From Synoicihabitans lomoniglobus (GTDB lineage: Bacteria; Verrucomicrobiota; Verrucomicrobiia; Opitutales; Opitutaceae), in assembly GCF_029023725.1 (NCBI RefSeq), contig NZ_CP119075.1:2723501-2787500 (forward strand): 64,000 bases of DNA, in the 5' to 3' direction. The notes below the pieces were generated by a model that saw only the letters and a list, made by a program, of their open reading frames with translations, had not been told where the DNA came from and made no database searches. Shown here piece by piece: positions 17,383-26,182 of this stretch. Position 1 is the stretch's first letter; each line of letters opens with the position of its first letter. A program made the position numbers and the translations under genes.

Positions 17383-18780
17383 GTGAGTCTCCCCTCCATC
17401 CGCTCTCGCCGTCTGCCCATTCTGCTACTGTTGGGATTGGACACTCTGGTGTTTGTCGCCGTCTTCAATTTGAGCGGCTGGCTGCGTGGCATCGTCGGAC
17501 CGGAACGCTGGATCATTGAGCCGTTGCTGGTTCCGCTCCTGTTCACGATTACGACCCTTTACTTAATCGACGGGTATCGGACGCGCACGGAGATGATGAG
17601 CGCCGACTACACCTCGCAACACTGTTTGGCATGCTTGATGGCCATGCTTGCCACCCTGTTGGTGACCTTTGTCGCGTTTCCCGCCAATTACCCGCTGCAG
17701 GGATCGCGAAGTGTTATCGCCATTACGTTCCTGGTCATCTCCGGGCTCACACTCACCTACCGTAGATCGCTTCACCGTTGGCTGCATCTCGATCGAGGTG
17801 ATCGCAGCGTTTTGTTCATCGGAAATTCAGCCGCTTGTAAGGAATTTCGCGAAGTGTGTGCCAGTAACGGCATGGCGGAAAAAATCGTGTGCGCTGTGAT
17901 GGAAGAACAAGCACCGACGAAGCCGATCGAGCACAGTGATTCTCTGATGCGCGACTACGCGTCAGTGCTCACCGATATTCGATCCGGCAAGCTCCGCACC
18001 GAGGCGATTGTGTTGAAAGAGTCGGCGTTTCATATGCCGTTGGATTTAGCCAACCAACTCACCGAGCTCTACTTCCGCGGCGTCCCCACTTACACGCTGG
18101 AGCTGTTTTATGAATCCTACTGGCGAAAGATCCCCCTCTATCGCATCAATCATATTTGGCTTTTTCAGGAGGGTTTCGAAATGGCCCGCAGTCCCATCTT
18201 TGGCCGTATGAAACGACTCTTCGATGTCATCGCGGCGACCACCGGTTTGATCATAGCGAGTCCTGTTCTGTTGGCGGCCGCACTCGCGATCAAATTGCAG
18301 GACGGAAGCGCGGTCCTGTTTCGGCAGTCACGAGTCGGGCTGCATCGGCAATCTTTTAAGATAATCAAGCTCCGCTCGATGACCGACAAACCCGTCCTGA
18401 GCGGAGACAATCGTTACACTCAAAACGACGATCCTCGTATCACGCGCATCGGTGGGTTCCTCCGTAAAACCCGCTTGGATGAAGTCCCCCAGTTGTGGAA
18501 CGTTTTGAAAGGAGACATGAGCCTGATCGGACCACGGGCTGAGTGGGATGAACTGGTGAAAGACTACGATGAAACCATTCCCTGTTATCACTTCAGGCAC
18601 TTGGTTAAACCGGGCATCACCGGCTGGGCTCAGATCAATTATCCTTACGGGGCAAACATCGACGACACCTTGAGAAAACTGGAATACGATCTCTACTACA
18701 TTCGTCATTTCTCGTTCGTGATGGATGCCGCCATCGTGTTGCGAACCATCCACATCATGCTTTTCGGTAAGGGGAAGTAG
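17383..18780 (+). CDS. Polyprenyl glycosylphosphotransferase, WcaJ-like
   Basis: 465 residues. It transfers a sugar-1-phosphate from an NDP-sugar to undecaprenyl phosphate, the first step of repeat-unit synthesis. The N-terminal part has about four membrane segments followed by a Rossmann-like CoA-binding-type domain (RSVLFIGNSAACKEF). The catalytic bacterial sugar transferase domain starts near Lys277 with KRLFDVIAATTGLIIASPVL, followed by RQSRVGLHRQSFKIIKLRSM. The conserved DEVPQLWNVLKGDMSLIGPR and the closing PGITGWAQIN are complete. The long, five-membrane-segment architecture matches WcaJ/WbaP types rather than the short PglC type. A GTG at 17383 is the only suitable start. Which sugar is moved is not predictable from sequence alone. 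Confidence 0.92.
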   Translation: MSLPSIRSRRLPILLLLGLDTLVFVAVFNLSGWLRGIVGPERWIIEPLLVPLLFTITTLYLIDGYRTRTEMMSADYTSQHCLACLMAMLATLLVTFVAFPANYPLQGSRSVIAITFLVISGLTLTYRRSLHRWLHLDRGDRSVLFIGNSAACKEFREVCASNGMAEKIVCAVMEEQAPTKPIEHSDSLMRDYASVLTDIRSGKLRTEAIVLKESAFHMPLDLANQLTELYFRGVPTYTLELFYESYWRKIPLYRINHIWLFQEGFEMARSPIFGRMKRLFDVIAATTGLIIASPVLLAAALAIKLQDGSAVLFRQSRVGLHRQSFKIIKLRSMTDKPVLSGDNRYTQNDDPRITRIGGFLRKTRLDEVPQLWNVLKGDMSLIGPRAEWDELVKDYDETIPCYHFRHLVKPGITGWAQINYPYGANIDDTLRKLEYDLYYIRHFSFVMDAAIVLRTIHIMLFGKGK

Positions 18781-18816
18781 CCAACTTTCCCAAACGCGGG
18801 ATACGTTTTCCGTCTC

Positions 18817-20226
18817 ATGTCAGCTCAGTCAGATTTTATGAAAACTTTTGATTTTATTGCCATCGGCGGTGGCTCCGCCGGATTTAATGCCGCGAGAGTT
18901 GCGGCGGACCTGGGTAAGAAAGTCGCGGTCGTCGACGGTGCCAAAACCTTGGGCGGTCTGTGTATTCTCAAAGGGTGCATGCCTTCGAAAACCCTGCTCT
19001 ATGCGACCGACGTGCTTCATCTCGCCCAGCACGGACGTGATTTCGGCCTCAAAATCCCTTCAGCGCGCGTCGACATGAAGCGACTCCATGCGAGGAAACG
19101 AGCAATCATTGGCGAGTTTGCGGACTATCGGCAGCAAGCGATGACCTCCGGGAAATACTCAATCTTTCGTGAATCCGCTCGGTTCTTGGACGCCGACACT
19201 GTGGAATTGGCCGACGGCACGAAGCTCCGAGGCAAACGCTTCATCATTGGCACCGGTTCTCGGGTCGCGGTCCCTCCCATTCCCGGGCTCTCCGATGTCG
19301 ACGCTTGGACCAGCGACGACGTGCTCGATCTCGATCATGTGCCCGAGAGTGTAATCGTGCTAGGGGGAGGTATCGTAGCCTGTGAACTGGGTCAGTTTTT
19401 GCGCCGCATCGGGTCACGCGTGGTGCTCATTCAACGGAGCCCGAACATTCTTAAAGATCACTCGCCAGCGGCCTCCGAAGTCGTGCAGCAGGCGTTTCGC
19501 GACGACGGCATCGATCTGCACACCGATACCAAAATCGAATCCATCTCTCGTTCCGCCCGTGGGATCTCGGTGCGTTTTCGCAGTTCGGGTCGAATCGTCA
19601 CACGCCACGCCAAGCATCTGTTCAATGCGCTCGGTCGTTCACCCAACACCGATGGACTCGATTTGGAGAAAGCTGGCGTAAAACTCAGCGACGATGGACG
19701 CATCAAAACCAATCGCTGGCAGCAAACCTCCCAATCTCACATCTATGCGGGTGGCGATGTTTGCGGTCCCCACGACATCGTGCATCTGGCGGTGGCCCAG
19801 GGTGAGCTCGCCGCCCGCCATGCGTTCGGCGTCAAAGCGCTCAAGCCCATCGACCCCGCGTTGCTGCTGAACGTGGTATTTACGGATCCTCCCCTGGCGT
19901 CGATCGGCATCCAGGAAAGTGAATTACAGGAAAACAACGTGCCCTACGCCGTCGCAACCTACCCTTTCGATGACCACGGCAAGTCCATCCTCATGAACGC
20001 CACCCGAGGCTACGTGAAGGTCATCGCCGATCGCAAACGCGGGCGCGTATTGGGAGCGGAAATTGCCGGCTCTCAAGCCGGTGAACTCATCCACTGCTTC
20101 AGCACGCCGTTGGCCATGAAGGCCACCGTGCACGATATGCTCAAAGCGCCATGGTATCACCCGACCTTGGCCGAAATTCTAACCTACCCGTTAGAAGACA
20201 TCGCTGAGCAAATCACGGCACAATGA
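18817..20226 (+). CDS. Dihydrolipoamide dehydrogenase-like flavoprotein
   Basis: 469 residues of the pyridine nucleotide-disulphide oxidoreductase family. FAD binding: FIAIGGGSAGFNAARVA at 13-29. The redox pair is present as GGLCILKGCMPSK with Cys49 and Cys54. NAD(P)H binding: VIVLGGGIVACELGQFLRR. Second FAD motif: IYAGGDVCG. The C-terminal His-Glu dyad that protonates the disulphide is in WYHPTLAEIL. Length and domain order equal those of lipoamide dehydrogenase and mercuric reductase core. The active-site motif differs from the usual GGTC(L)NxGC form, and no E2 or E3-partner genes are near, so its true substrate is open. An ATG at 18838 (seven codons later) is an alternative start. It overlaps the next gene by ATGA. 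Confidence 0.85.
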   Translation: MSAQSDFMKTFDFIAIGGGSAGFNAARVAADLGKKVAVVDGAKTLGGLCILKGCMPSKTLLYATDVLHLAQHGRDFGLKIPSARVDMKRLHARKRAIIGEFADYRQQAMTSGKYSIFRESARFLDADTVELADGTKLRGKRFIIGTGSRVAVPPIPGLSDVDAWTSDDVLDLDHVPESVIVLGGGIVACELGQFLRRIGSRVVLIQRSPNILKDHSPAASEVVQQAFRDDGIDLHTDTKIESISRSARGISVRFRSSGRIVTRHAKHLFNALGRSPNTDGLDLEKAGVKLSDDGRIKTNRWQQTSQSHIYAGGDVCGPHDIVHLAVAQGELAARHAFGVKALKPIDPALLLNVVFTDPPLASIGIQESELQENNVPYAVATYPFDDHGKSILMNATRGYVKVIADRKRGRVLGAEIAGSQAGELIHCFSTPLAMKATVHDMLKAPWYHPTLAEILTYPLEDIAEQITAQ

Positions 20227-21008
20227 AACAACTAATCATTTCCTTTCTAGATGTCTTTCTGGCCATCACCCACTTGGAATATTTACCGGTTCGAGTGCGC
20301 TCGGGTATCGCCGCAGGCGCAAAATGGACACTTTATCCTTGGAGTGCCTATTGGCGAACGGGACAAGAACCAGAGATCCATCAAGCGATGGAAAACTGGG
20401 ATGACCTATCCGGCAAGGTAGTGTGGGACCTCGGGGCGCATTTCGGCATTTACAGTGTGGGACTCGCTCGACGAACCGGCCCCGCCGGGCAAGTCGTAGC
20501 ATTCGAACCCAACCCGTTTAGTTTCGCGCGACTGGAAAGGCATCGACGCATGAATAGCTTATCCTGGATGAAATGTATCAACGCAGCGGTTACTAGTCAG
20601 CCCGGTGAAATTGAACTTCTCAGCTACGGCACCCTCCGTAGCACTACGACGCATCTGCCTTACGAAGGTGAAACGGTAACTGCGGAAGCCGCCCCTATAA
20701 AAGTTAAAGCAGTATCACTGGACCAACTGGTGCAATCCCGCGAGATTCGCCTCCCTAATTTTATCAAAGTGGACGTCGAGGGCCATGCCCAGTCCGCTCT
20801 CGAAGGAGCTCGCATGTCGCTGGCCAAAACTCGACCTACGCTCATTTTGGCCTTCCATAGCCAAGCCGAAATTGACGGCACGATGTCCATTCTGAAGCCG
20901 CTCGATTACAGCCTCCAAATCCTATCAGAAACAAAATCAGGGGACGGTTCTCTCATAGGTAAGGACGTTTTGTTCACTCCAAACCCTCAATCCACGGTAG
21001 CCAATTGA
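20223..21008 (+). CDS. FkbM-family methyltransferase
   Basis: 261 residues. VWDLGAHFGIYSVGLARRTG is SAM motif I of the FkbM family, VVAFEPNPFSFARL is motif II with the acidic residue that holds the ribose, and FIKVDVEGHAQSALEGA is the FkbM-specific motif. Such enzymes O-methylate sugars of surface glycans or natural products. It is the last gene of block 1; the ATG overlaps the stop of the flavoprotein gene. Downstream is a terminator-like hairpin at 21062-21088. Confidence 0.88.
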   Translation: MKQLIISFLDVFLAITHLEYLPVRVRSGIAAGAKWTLYPWSAYWRTGQEPEIHQAMENWDDLSGKVVWDLGAHFGIYSVGLARRTGPAGQVVAFEPNPFSFARLERHRRMNSLSWMKCINAAVTSQPGEIELLSYGTLRSTTTHLPYEGETVTAEAAPIKVKAVSLDQLVQSREIRLPNFIKVDVEGHAQSALEGARMSLAKTRPTLILAFHSQAEIDGTMSILKPLDYSLQILSETKSGDGSLIGKDVLFTPNPQSTVAN

Positions 21009-21040
21009 AGGTAGACCTACTCCTTCCAACCTAATTTTCC

Positions 21041-21100
21041 GAACGCTTTATCCACGATTAAGCCGTCCAAATTTGGGCGGCGTTTTTTGATTTCGACAAC
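21041..21100 (-). pseudogene. Relic copy of the hisA 3' end
   Basis: Bases 21041-21100 align without gaps to 21242-21301 within hisA: 50 of 60 agree by eye. On the - strand the relic reads EIKKRRPNLDGLIVDKAFG against EIEKRRPNLDGVIVGKALY in hisA. The similarity fades on both sides. It therefore looks like the remains of a second hisA 3' end, left either by a tandem duplication or by a past recombination event that brought block 1 next to hisA. The remainder of the gap 21009-21190 shows nothing else. Confidence 0.75.
21062..21088 (+). terminator. Rho-independent terminator-like hairpin
   Basis: A 7-base stem GCCGTCC / GGGCGGC (one G-U pair) with a 6-base AT-rich loop is followed by G and six T on the + strand. 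It is 54 bases after the stop of the last block 1 gene, where a terminator is wanted. It sits exactly inside the relic hisA sequence, so the hairpin derives from coding sequence. Confidence 0.55.
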
Positions 21101-21190
21101 CGCGGTAATCGGGCTTCGCAAACTCACGCCAGTCAGTGGAAAATGGAACTTAACCGAGAACGTCCGCCTAAATCAAAACGCTGATTTCTC

Positions 21191-21919
21191 CTAACCTGCA
21201 CGCAAGTGCAATAAGTCCGCTAAATCTACCCGCTTCTCGTAGAGCGCTTTACCCACGATGACGCCGTCCAGATTTGGACGGCGTTTTTCGATTTCGGCCA
21301 AAGCCACCACGTCCTCACGCTTACTCACCCCCCCGCTGGCGATCACGTGCGCCGTAACCGCATGGGCTATCTCCTCCTGCGCCGCAAGATTTGGGCCCGT
21401 CAACATGCCGTCGGTGCCGATGTCGGTGTAGATGAGAGTCGAAACTCCAATCGCGTCCATACGCTTCGCCATCTCGATGGCATCAACACCCGTCGTGTCG
21501 ACCCAGCCTTTGACCGCTACTTTTCCAGCCTTGGCATCGATCCCCACGGCAATGCGTTGGCCGAATTCCGCCACCAGCTCCGCGACAAAAGATTCACTTT
21601 CAGCCGCCCGAGTGCCCACCACTACCCGGCTCACACCGATTTCAAGCGCTCGCATGACCTTGGCGCGATCGCGCATGCCACCGCCCATTTGGACCTTCAT
21701 GCCCGTCGCGACGATCGCTTCAATTTGCGCCAGATTGTGCGGTGATCCCGCGAAGGCCCCATCCAAGTCAACGACGTGCACCCATTCGCTGCCGGCGGCT
21801 TTGAACGTCGCGGCCACCTCGGCGGGATTGGTCGCATACACGGTTTCCTGATCGGCGCGGCCCTGGAGCAAACGCACGGCGCGACCGTTTTTGATATCAA
21901 TGGCTGGGTAGATGGTCAT
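21191..21919 (-). CDS. hisA: Phosphoribosylformimino-AICAR ribotide isomerase
   Basis: 242 residues, full length for HisA, the fourth enzyme of histidine synthesis (ProFAR to PRFAR isomerisation). It has the half-barrel repeats of HisA/HisF: the catalytic Asp8 in AIDIKNGRAVRL, Asp128 in AVGIDAKAG, the phosphate-binding MGGGMRD and VVVGTRAAES, then IYTDIGTDGM and IASGGVSK. No other his gene is next to it, so the pathway is dispersed in this genome or continues outside the window. The ATG at 21919 gives MTIYPAIDIKNG, the standard start. The + strand of its C-terminal region contains a hairpin with a T run (21263-21288). Confidence 0.96.
   Translation of the reverse strand: MTIYPAIDIKNGRAVRLLQGRADQETVYATNPAEVAATFKAAGSEWVHVVDLDGAFAGSPHNLAQIEAIVATGMKVQMGGGMRDRAKVMRALEIGVSRVVVGTRAAESESFVAELVAEFGQRIAVGIDAKAGKVAVKGWVDTTGVDAIEMAKRMDAIGVSTLIYTDIGTDGMLTGPNLAAQEEIAHAVTAHVIASGGVSKREDVVALAEIEKRRPNLDGVIVGKALYEKRVDLADLLHLRAG
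21263..21288 (+). other. Terminator-like hairpin inside hisA, antisense
   Basis: A perfect 7-base stem GCCGTCC / GGACGGC around a 6-base loop, followed by G and five T, lies on the + strand within the hisA codons for RRPNLDG. It could stop transcription that reads from block 1 into hisA. It is the parental form of the hairpin at 21062. It may equally be a by-product of the codons. Confidence 0.35.
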
Positions 21920-21986
21920 ATGGACTGAAAAAGGTTTCCGAGCCGGGATTCCGAATTCACGTTAGAGGAAAAGCAACGGTTCAATC

Positions 21987-23060
21987 ATGTCCAAATCCTC
22001 TTACTCTCCCCCCGTATTTCTCACCGACCTCCTCGCCGCCCGCGCTCCTTCCGGCGATGAATTCGAATCCCAAGCCGTGTTCGACCGTTACGTCACCCCG
22101 GCGGCGGATACTTACCAGAAAGATGCGCTCGGCAACCGTATCGCCACGCTCAACCCGAAAGGGGATCCCGTGCTGATGCTCGCCGGTCACTTGGACGAGT
22201 TGGGTCTGCTTATCACCTACGTGAACCCGGAGGGATTTCTCTATTTCAACACCATCGGCGGCCACGACCGCGTGATGATCGCCGGGCGACGGGTGATTAT
22301 TCGCACCGCCCAAGGGCCCGTGAGAGGGATCACGGGAAAGCGAGCGATTCACTTAATGAGCCCGGAGGATCGCAAGAAGGTCCCTGAAATTCATGAAATG
22401 TGGATCGACATCGGAGCGACCTCCAAAGCCGATGCATTGCAGCGTATCCGTATCGGCGATACCGTCACCTACGACCACGAGTTCGAACTTTTGCATGGCA
22501 CAATTGGCACCGCCCGAGCGTTCGACAACAAAGCCGGGGCCTACATCGTGGGCGAAACGCTTATCCGACTGGCCGCCGGTAAGAAAAAAACAGCGGCTCA
22601 AGTCGTGGCGGTCGGAACCGCTCAGGAAGAAATCGGTGTCCGTGGGGCCACGACATCGAGCTACCACGTCGATCCGCACATCGCAATTGCCGTCGATGTC
22701 GGGCACGCTACGGACCACCCCGACTGCGACAATCGGAAGTATGGCGAAACCAAACTGGGCGGCGGCCCCATTATTTGTCGCGGCCCGAACATCAATCCCC
22801 TCGTCTACGAACGCTTGGTCAAGGCCGCCCGAAAGGCCAAAATTGACTATCAATTGGAAGCTGATCCTCGTCCCACTGGCACGGATGCCCGGGCTATCCA
22901 AATGGCCCGAGGGGGCGTCGCCACGGGTCTCATCAGCGTGCCGTTGCGCTACATGCATACGCCCAGTGAAATGGTCGACCTGGCCGATATAGAAGCGTCC
23001 GTGAAACTGCTGGTGGAGTTTGCCAAAGCTCTCAAGCCCGGCGATTACCTGCACTGGTAG
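21987..23060 (+). CDS. M42-family metallopeptidase (aminopeptidase)
   Basis: 357 residues. All ligands of the dinuclear zinc or cobalt site of M42/M28-clan aminopeptidases can be placed: His68 in LAGHLDELG, Asp180 in RAFDNKAGA, the catalytic Glu214 and ligand Glu215 in TAQEEIGVRGA, Asp237 in AVDVGHATD and His324 in RYMHTPSE. The family comprises glutamyl or deblocking aminopeptidases that form large cytoplasmic tetrahedral complexes. No signal peptide. Divergent from hisA with 67 bases between the starts, and convergent with the ABC exporter genes. A housekeeping peptidase with no evident tie to the glycan loci. Confidence 0.92.
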   Translation: MSKSSYSPPVFLTDLLAARAPSGDEFESQAVFDRYVTPAADTYQKDALGNRIATLNPKGDPVLMLAGHLDELGLLITYVNPEGFLYFNTIGGHDRVMIAGRRVIIRTAQGPVRGITGKRAIHLMSPEDRKKVPEIHEMWIDIGATSKADALQRIRIGDTVTYDHEFELLHGTIGTARAFDNKAGAYIVGETLIRLAAGKKKTAAQVVAVGTAQEEIGVRGATTSSYHVDPHIAIAVDVGHATDHPDCDNRKYGETKLGGGPIICRGPNINPLVYERLVKAARKAKIDYQLEADPRPTGTDARAIQMARGGVATGLISVPLRYMHTPSEMVDLADIEASVKLLVEFAKALKPGDYLHW

Positions 23061-23124
23061 GGCTCACCGTTTAAACTGGTCCCATGACGCAGCGATCTCC
23101 GCGCCGGTTCCCGCTCCGGAACGA

Positions 23125-23826
23125 CTAATCCGTAACGAATTCGCCGTCCCGCATGGGGCGCACGAAATCGCACCGTTTGGCAATATCTGGATTGTGGGTG
23201 ACCAAAACGATGGCCTGACCATTTTCCTTGGCTAAGCTCGTAAGCAAATTGAACACCATGTCGGAGTTCTTTTGATCGAGATTGCCGGTCGGTTCATCGG
23301 CCAAAATGACCGAGGGTTCATTAGCCAAGGCTCGAGCGACCGCCACACGCTGTTGTTCACCACCTGAAAGCTGGGTGCCCAACCGGTGGGTCTTATCCGC
23401 CAATCCCACCGAAGTGAGGAGTGATGTCGCGCGCGCTTCCATTTCCGCCGCACTCAGACGTCCCTGCTTGCGCATGGGCATCATGACATTCTCCAAGGCG
23501 GAAAACTCGAGCATGAGAAAATGAAACTGAAAGACAAAACCCAGGTGGCGGTTCCGAGCGGCCGTGCGGGCTTGGTCGCTGCTGTTCGACATGAGTTCGC
23601 CCGCCAACCAAATTCTACCATCGTCCGGCTGGTCCAACAGTCCCAACTGATACAGCAAGGTCGATTTGCCACAACCGGAGGGTCCGACAATCGCATAGAC
23701 GTTCCCTCGCTTGGCCTCGAAAGAAACGCCACGTAAAACGTGCACCCGCCCCTCGCCTTCGCCCAGATAGCGGTGCATGCCTTCGCACCGAAGCACGATG
23801 TCGGATTGCATCGATTTCGCGCTCAT
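23125..23826 (-). CDS. LolD/MacB-type ABC transporter ATPase
   Basis: 233 residues. Walker [19 protein letters not shown]-loop FVFQFHFLM, signature [15 protein letters not shown], Walker [13 protein letters not shown] and the switch His in LVTHNPD are all intact. Length and sequence type match the LolD/FtsE/MacB-ATPase group, which works with FtsX-type permeases as mechanotransmission ATPases. It is the last gene of a four-gene operon on the - strand and overlaps the permease gene by four bases. Confidence 0.93.
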   Translation of the reverse strand: MSAKSMQSDIVLRCEGMHRYLGEGEGRVHVLRGVSFEAKRGNVYAIVGPSGCGKSTLLYQLGLLDQPDDGRIWLAGELMSNSSDQARTAARNRHLGFVFQFHFLMLEFSALENVMMPMRKQGRLSAAEMEARATSLLTSVGLADKTHRLGTQLSGGEQQRVAVARALANEPSVILADEPTGNLDQKNSDMVFNLLTSLAKENGQAIVLVTHNPDIAKRCDFVRPMRDGEFVTD

Positions 23827-25079
23827 TGGGCAGTCCCCCGAATCACGTCACCCGGTTCCAATCGGGCCGCTCGTTGCGCCGGCACCAGGCTCGCCAACAT
23901 CACCATAATGATGGCCGTTATGACCGCGGCCACATAATGCCAAATCGACCAAGCCACGATAAACGTATCCGTTGCAAAAATACCGGTGATTCGCACCGGC
24001 ACATGGGAAATGGCATACGTGCCGCCAGCCCCCAGCAGGCAGCCCAAAACCGTGCCAATCATCAGCACGATAAGAGCCTGCCAAAGAAAAATCTGCGAGA
24101 CATCGTCCCGCGTGTAGCCCATCGAGCGCAGGATCGCGATGTCCTTGGTTTTCTCCATGACGATCATGGCCAGCGTGTTGAACATCGCCAACCCGGCTAT
24201 CAGGGTAAATACCGATACCGTAATGGCGGAAGATATCCGTAGTGCGCCGAACACATCCAACCATGTCTTCTCGCGATGCTGCCAACTCTCCGCGTTGTAG
24301 CGCAGTGTTTCACTCATCAACAACGCATCGCCCGGCGCACGATCGGGTTCAATCAAGCCCACCTGTAAAAACGTCGCCCCACTCGTCTTTTTCAGTAGCG
24401 ACCGGGATTCCCCCAAGTGCATGTAAATTCGTTCTCGATCCAAATCCGCCACCCCGGTTTCGAAAACCGCCGCGACAGTATACCGCCGGTTCTGTTCGCG
24501 GGTTTGCAGTAACAACGAATCCCCGGGACTGAGCCGGAGACGACGGGCTAATTGGCTCCCGACGATGACGCCCAGAGGCGTTACTCGGTAAGCCCCTAAA
24601 TCACCGTCGACGATTTGGTTTTCCAAATCCGAGACCGCAATGTGGTCGTCGAGTTCTATACCATAGACCTTGGCGTCTTCACTCTTAAATGAACTCTCCG
24701 CCGTGACCGAGCCCGTCACGACCTGAGATATCGCCGCCACGTTGGCAAACGGCTTGAGCGCATTGATCAGCAGGCGCGGCTCTTCGATGCCTTCGATGTA
24801 TTTACGGTTTTCTTGATTTGAGATGACCATGCTCGATTCGCCAGGATCGTATCCCGCCGCCATCATGTTCCCCATCGTGTCCTGCATTTTATCCGCGATG
24901 CGAATCGCACCGTTGGTGCCCAGGATCGTCCGAATGAAAAACTTCTCAAATCCACTGGTGGTGGCTTGGGTGATAATGAACAAGCCGATGCCGAGCACGA
25001 TACAGGAAAGGCTCATGAACATGGCCCGCTTTTTCGCGGTCAGAAACCGCAGCGCGATTCTAAAATTGGGCGACATCAC
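23823..25079 (-). CDS. FtsX-type ABC permease (LolC/MacB-like)
   Basis: 418 residues. One membrane segment near residues 20-40 is followed by a periplasmic domain of about 230 residues and then three membrane segments (about 285-410), the MacB/LolC topology. The final segment ALIVLMIGTVLGCLLGAGG and the closing VPAQRAARLEPGDVIRG are FtsX-family signatures. The protein passes force from ATP hydrolysis to a periplasmic partner instead of moving substrate through the membrane. With the adaptor and TolC-like genes upstream, this looks like an efflux-type (MacAB or DevBCA) machine, not lipoprotein sorting. Confidence 0.9.
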   Translation of the reverse strand: MMSPNFRIALRFLTAKKRAMFMSLSCIVLGIGLFIITQATTSGFEKFFIRTILGTNGAIRIADKMQDTMGNMMAAGYDPGESSMVISNQENRKYIEGIEEPRLLINALKPFANVAAISQVVTGSVTAESSFKSEDAKVYGIELDDHIAVSDLENQIVDGDLGAYRVTPLGVIVGSQLARRLRLSPGDSLLLQTREQNRRYTVAAVFETGVADLDRERIYMHLGESRSLLKKTSGATFLQVGLIEPDRAPGDALLMSETLRYNAESWQHREKTWLDVFGALRISSAITVSVFTLIAGLAMFNTLAMIVMEKTKDIAILRSMGYTRDDVSQIFLWQALIVLMIGTVLGCLLGAGGTYAISHVPVRITGIFATDTFIVAWSIWHYVAAVITAIIMVMLASLVPAQRAARLEPGDVIRGTAQ

Positions 25080-25084
25080 GCCGG

Positions 25085-26182
25085 TTATTTCCGCTCCACC
25101 GGGTTTACCCGATCACCGTTCCGAAACAAATCCAGCTCCTCGGTGACCACCAGCTCACCTGGTTCGATACCCTCCAGAATTTCCACCTCATTGAGGCTTT
25201 CGTAACCCACGTCCACGGTGCGCACTTCAATCGTGCCATCATTGACCACCATGACCTTGTCACCGATAAGCGCACGCCGGTGAATGAGAGTGGTGCCGTT
25301 TCGTTCGGCCGTGATGATGGAAACCTCCCCCGTGAGTCCCGGGACCAGTTTAACCGGATCGATATTGACCTCCAAGTGAACGATATATCGTAGGGTCTCC
25401 GGGTCGGCCGCAGGCAAGATTTTGGAGACTTTGGCGTTATATTGGTCATTGCCGTAACCGAGAAAACGCACCGATGCCGTTTGGCCCAAGGCAAGGTTGG
25501 AAAAATTCTCCTCACTGATCCGAGCTTCCACCGTGCGACTCGTGGAAATCAACAAGGCGATCGGTGAGTTGGCTCCGATCAAATCCCCCGGACGGGCATA
25601 GACTTCGGACACGACGCACTCGAACGGTGCGGTGATACGCATCTTGGCCAACTGACGTCGCTTCTGAGCGAGCGTGTTTTCGAACGTCGCCAACAATTGG
25701 CGGTTGTTCACTTCCTCCAATTTGAGTTTTTGCTCAATCTGCTGCACCGACCTTTCTTGCTTGCGGAATTCCGCCTCGGAAAGATTCCCGCTGCGCATCA
25801 GTCGTCGTGAGATCTCCAAACTCTCCTGGGCTGACGCCAGATCCAATTCAATCGACGACCCTACTTCAATGCGATCCTTGGCCGCCAAATAGTCGGATTC
25901 GATGCGCTCGATCTCGAGCTCCAAGTCGGAGGTATCAATCTGCACCAAAACGTCATTCTTGTTGAAGTGAGCTCCGGCATCCAGCTCGGACAGCACCACC
26001 CTGCCCCCAACCTCACTTTTAAGGTCCATATCAAATTCCGCCAAAACGGCCACACTACCCGGAACCGCCCGGACCGCCTTCCCCGACCAAGCAGCATGCA
26101 CGACTGCATTGTGCCGGTTAGTGACCCTATATATAGTCCCCACTAGGGCTAAGACTACAACAATGAAGAATAGCTTTTTCAT
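25085..26182 (-). CDS. HlyD/MacA-type periplasmic adaptor
   Basis: 365 residues. An N-terminal membrane anchor (KKLFFIVVVLALVGTIYRVT) leads to a lipoyl-type half motif (GGRVVLSELDAGAHFNKNDVLVQID), and a coiled hairpin of about 100 residues follows (residues 110-190). The second lipoyl half (ITAPFECVVSEVYARPGDLI) comes next, then the beta-barrel and membrane-proximal domains. This is the order of MacA/HlyD/DevB adaptors that link the permease to the outer-membrane channel. The stop is 5 bases before the permease start, and the start overlaps the TolC-like gene by four bases, so the subunits are probably made together. Confidence 0.92.
   Translation of the reverse strand: MKKLFFIVVVLALVGTIYRVTNRHNAVVHAAWSGKAVRAVPGSVAVLAEFDMDLKSEVGGRVVLSELDAGAHFNKNDVLVQIDTSDLELEIERIESDYLAAKDRIEVGSSIELDLASAQESLEISRRLMRSGNLSEAEFRKQERSVQQIEQKLKLEEVNNRQLLATFENTLAQKRRQLAKMRITAPFECVVSEVYARPGDLIGANSPIALLISTSRTVEARISEENFSNLALGQTASVRFLGYGNDQYNAKVSKILPAADPETLRYIVHLEVNIDPVKLVPGLTGEVSIITAERNGTTLIHRRALIGDKVMVVNDGTIEVRTVDVGYESLNEVEILEGIEPGELVVTEELDLFRNGDRVNPVERK

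Noticed and set aside
22353-23054. 233-residue open frame on the - strand opposite the M42 peptidase
   Set aside because: The + strand frame contains every metal ligand of M42 peptidases; the antisense frame is a by-product of GC-rich codon use and shows no motif.
23061-23124. GTTCC/GGAAC hairpin between the convergent M42 and ATPase genes as a terminator
   Set aside because: Five-base stem and no T run on either strand; too weak to call.
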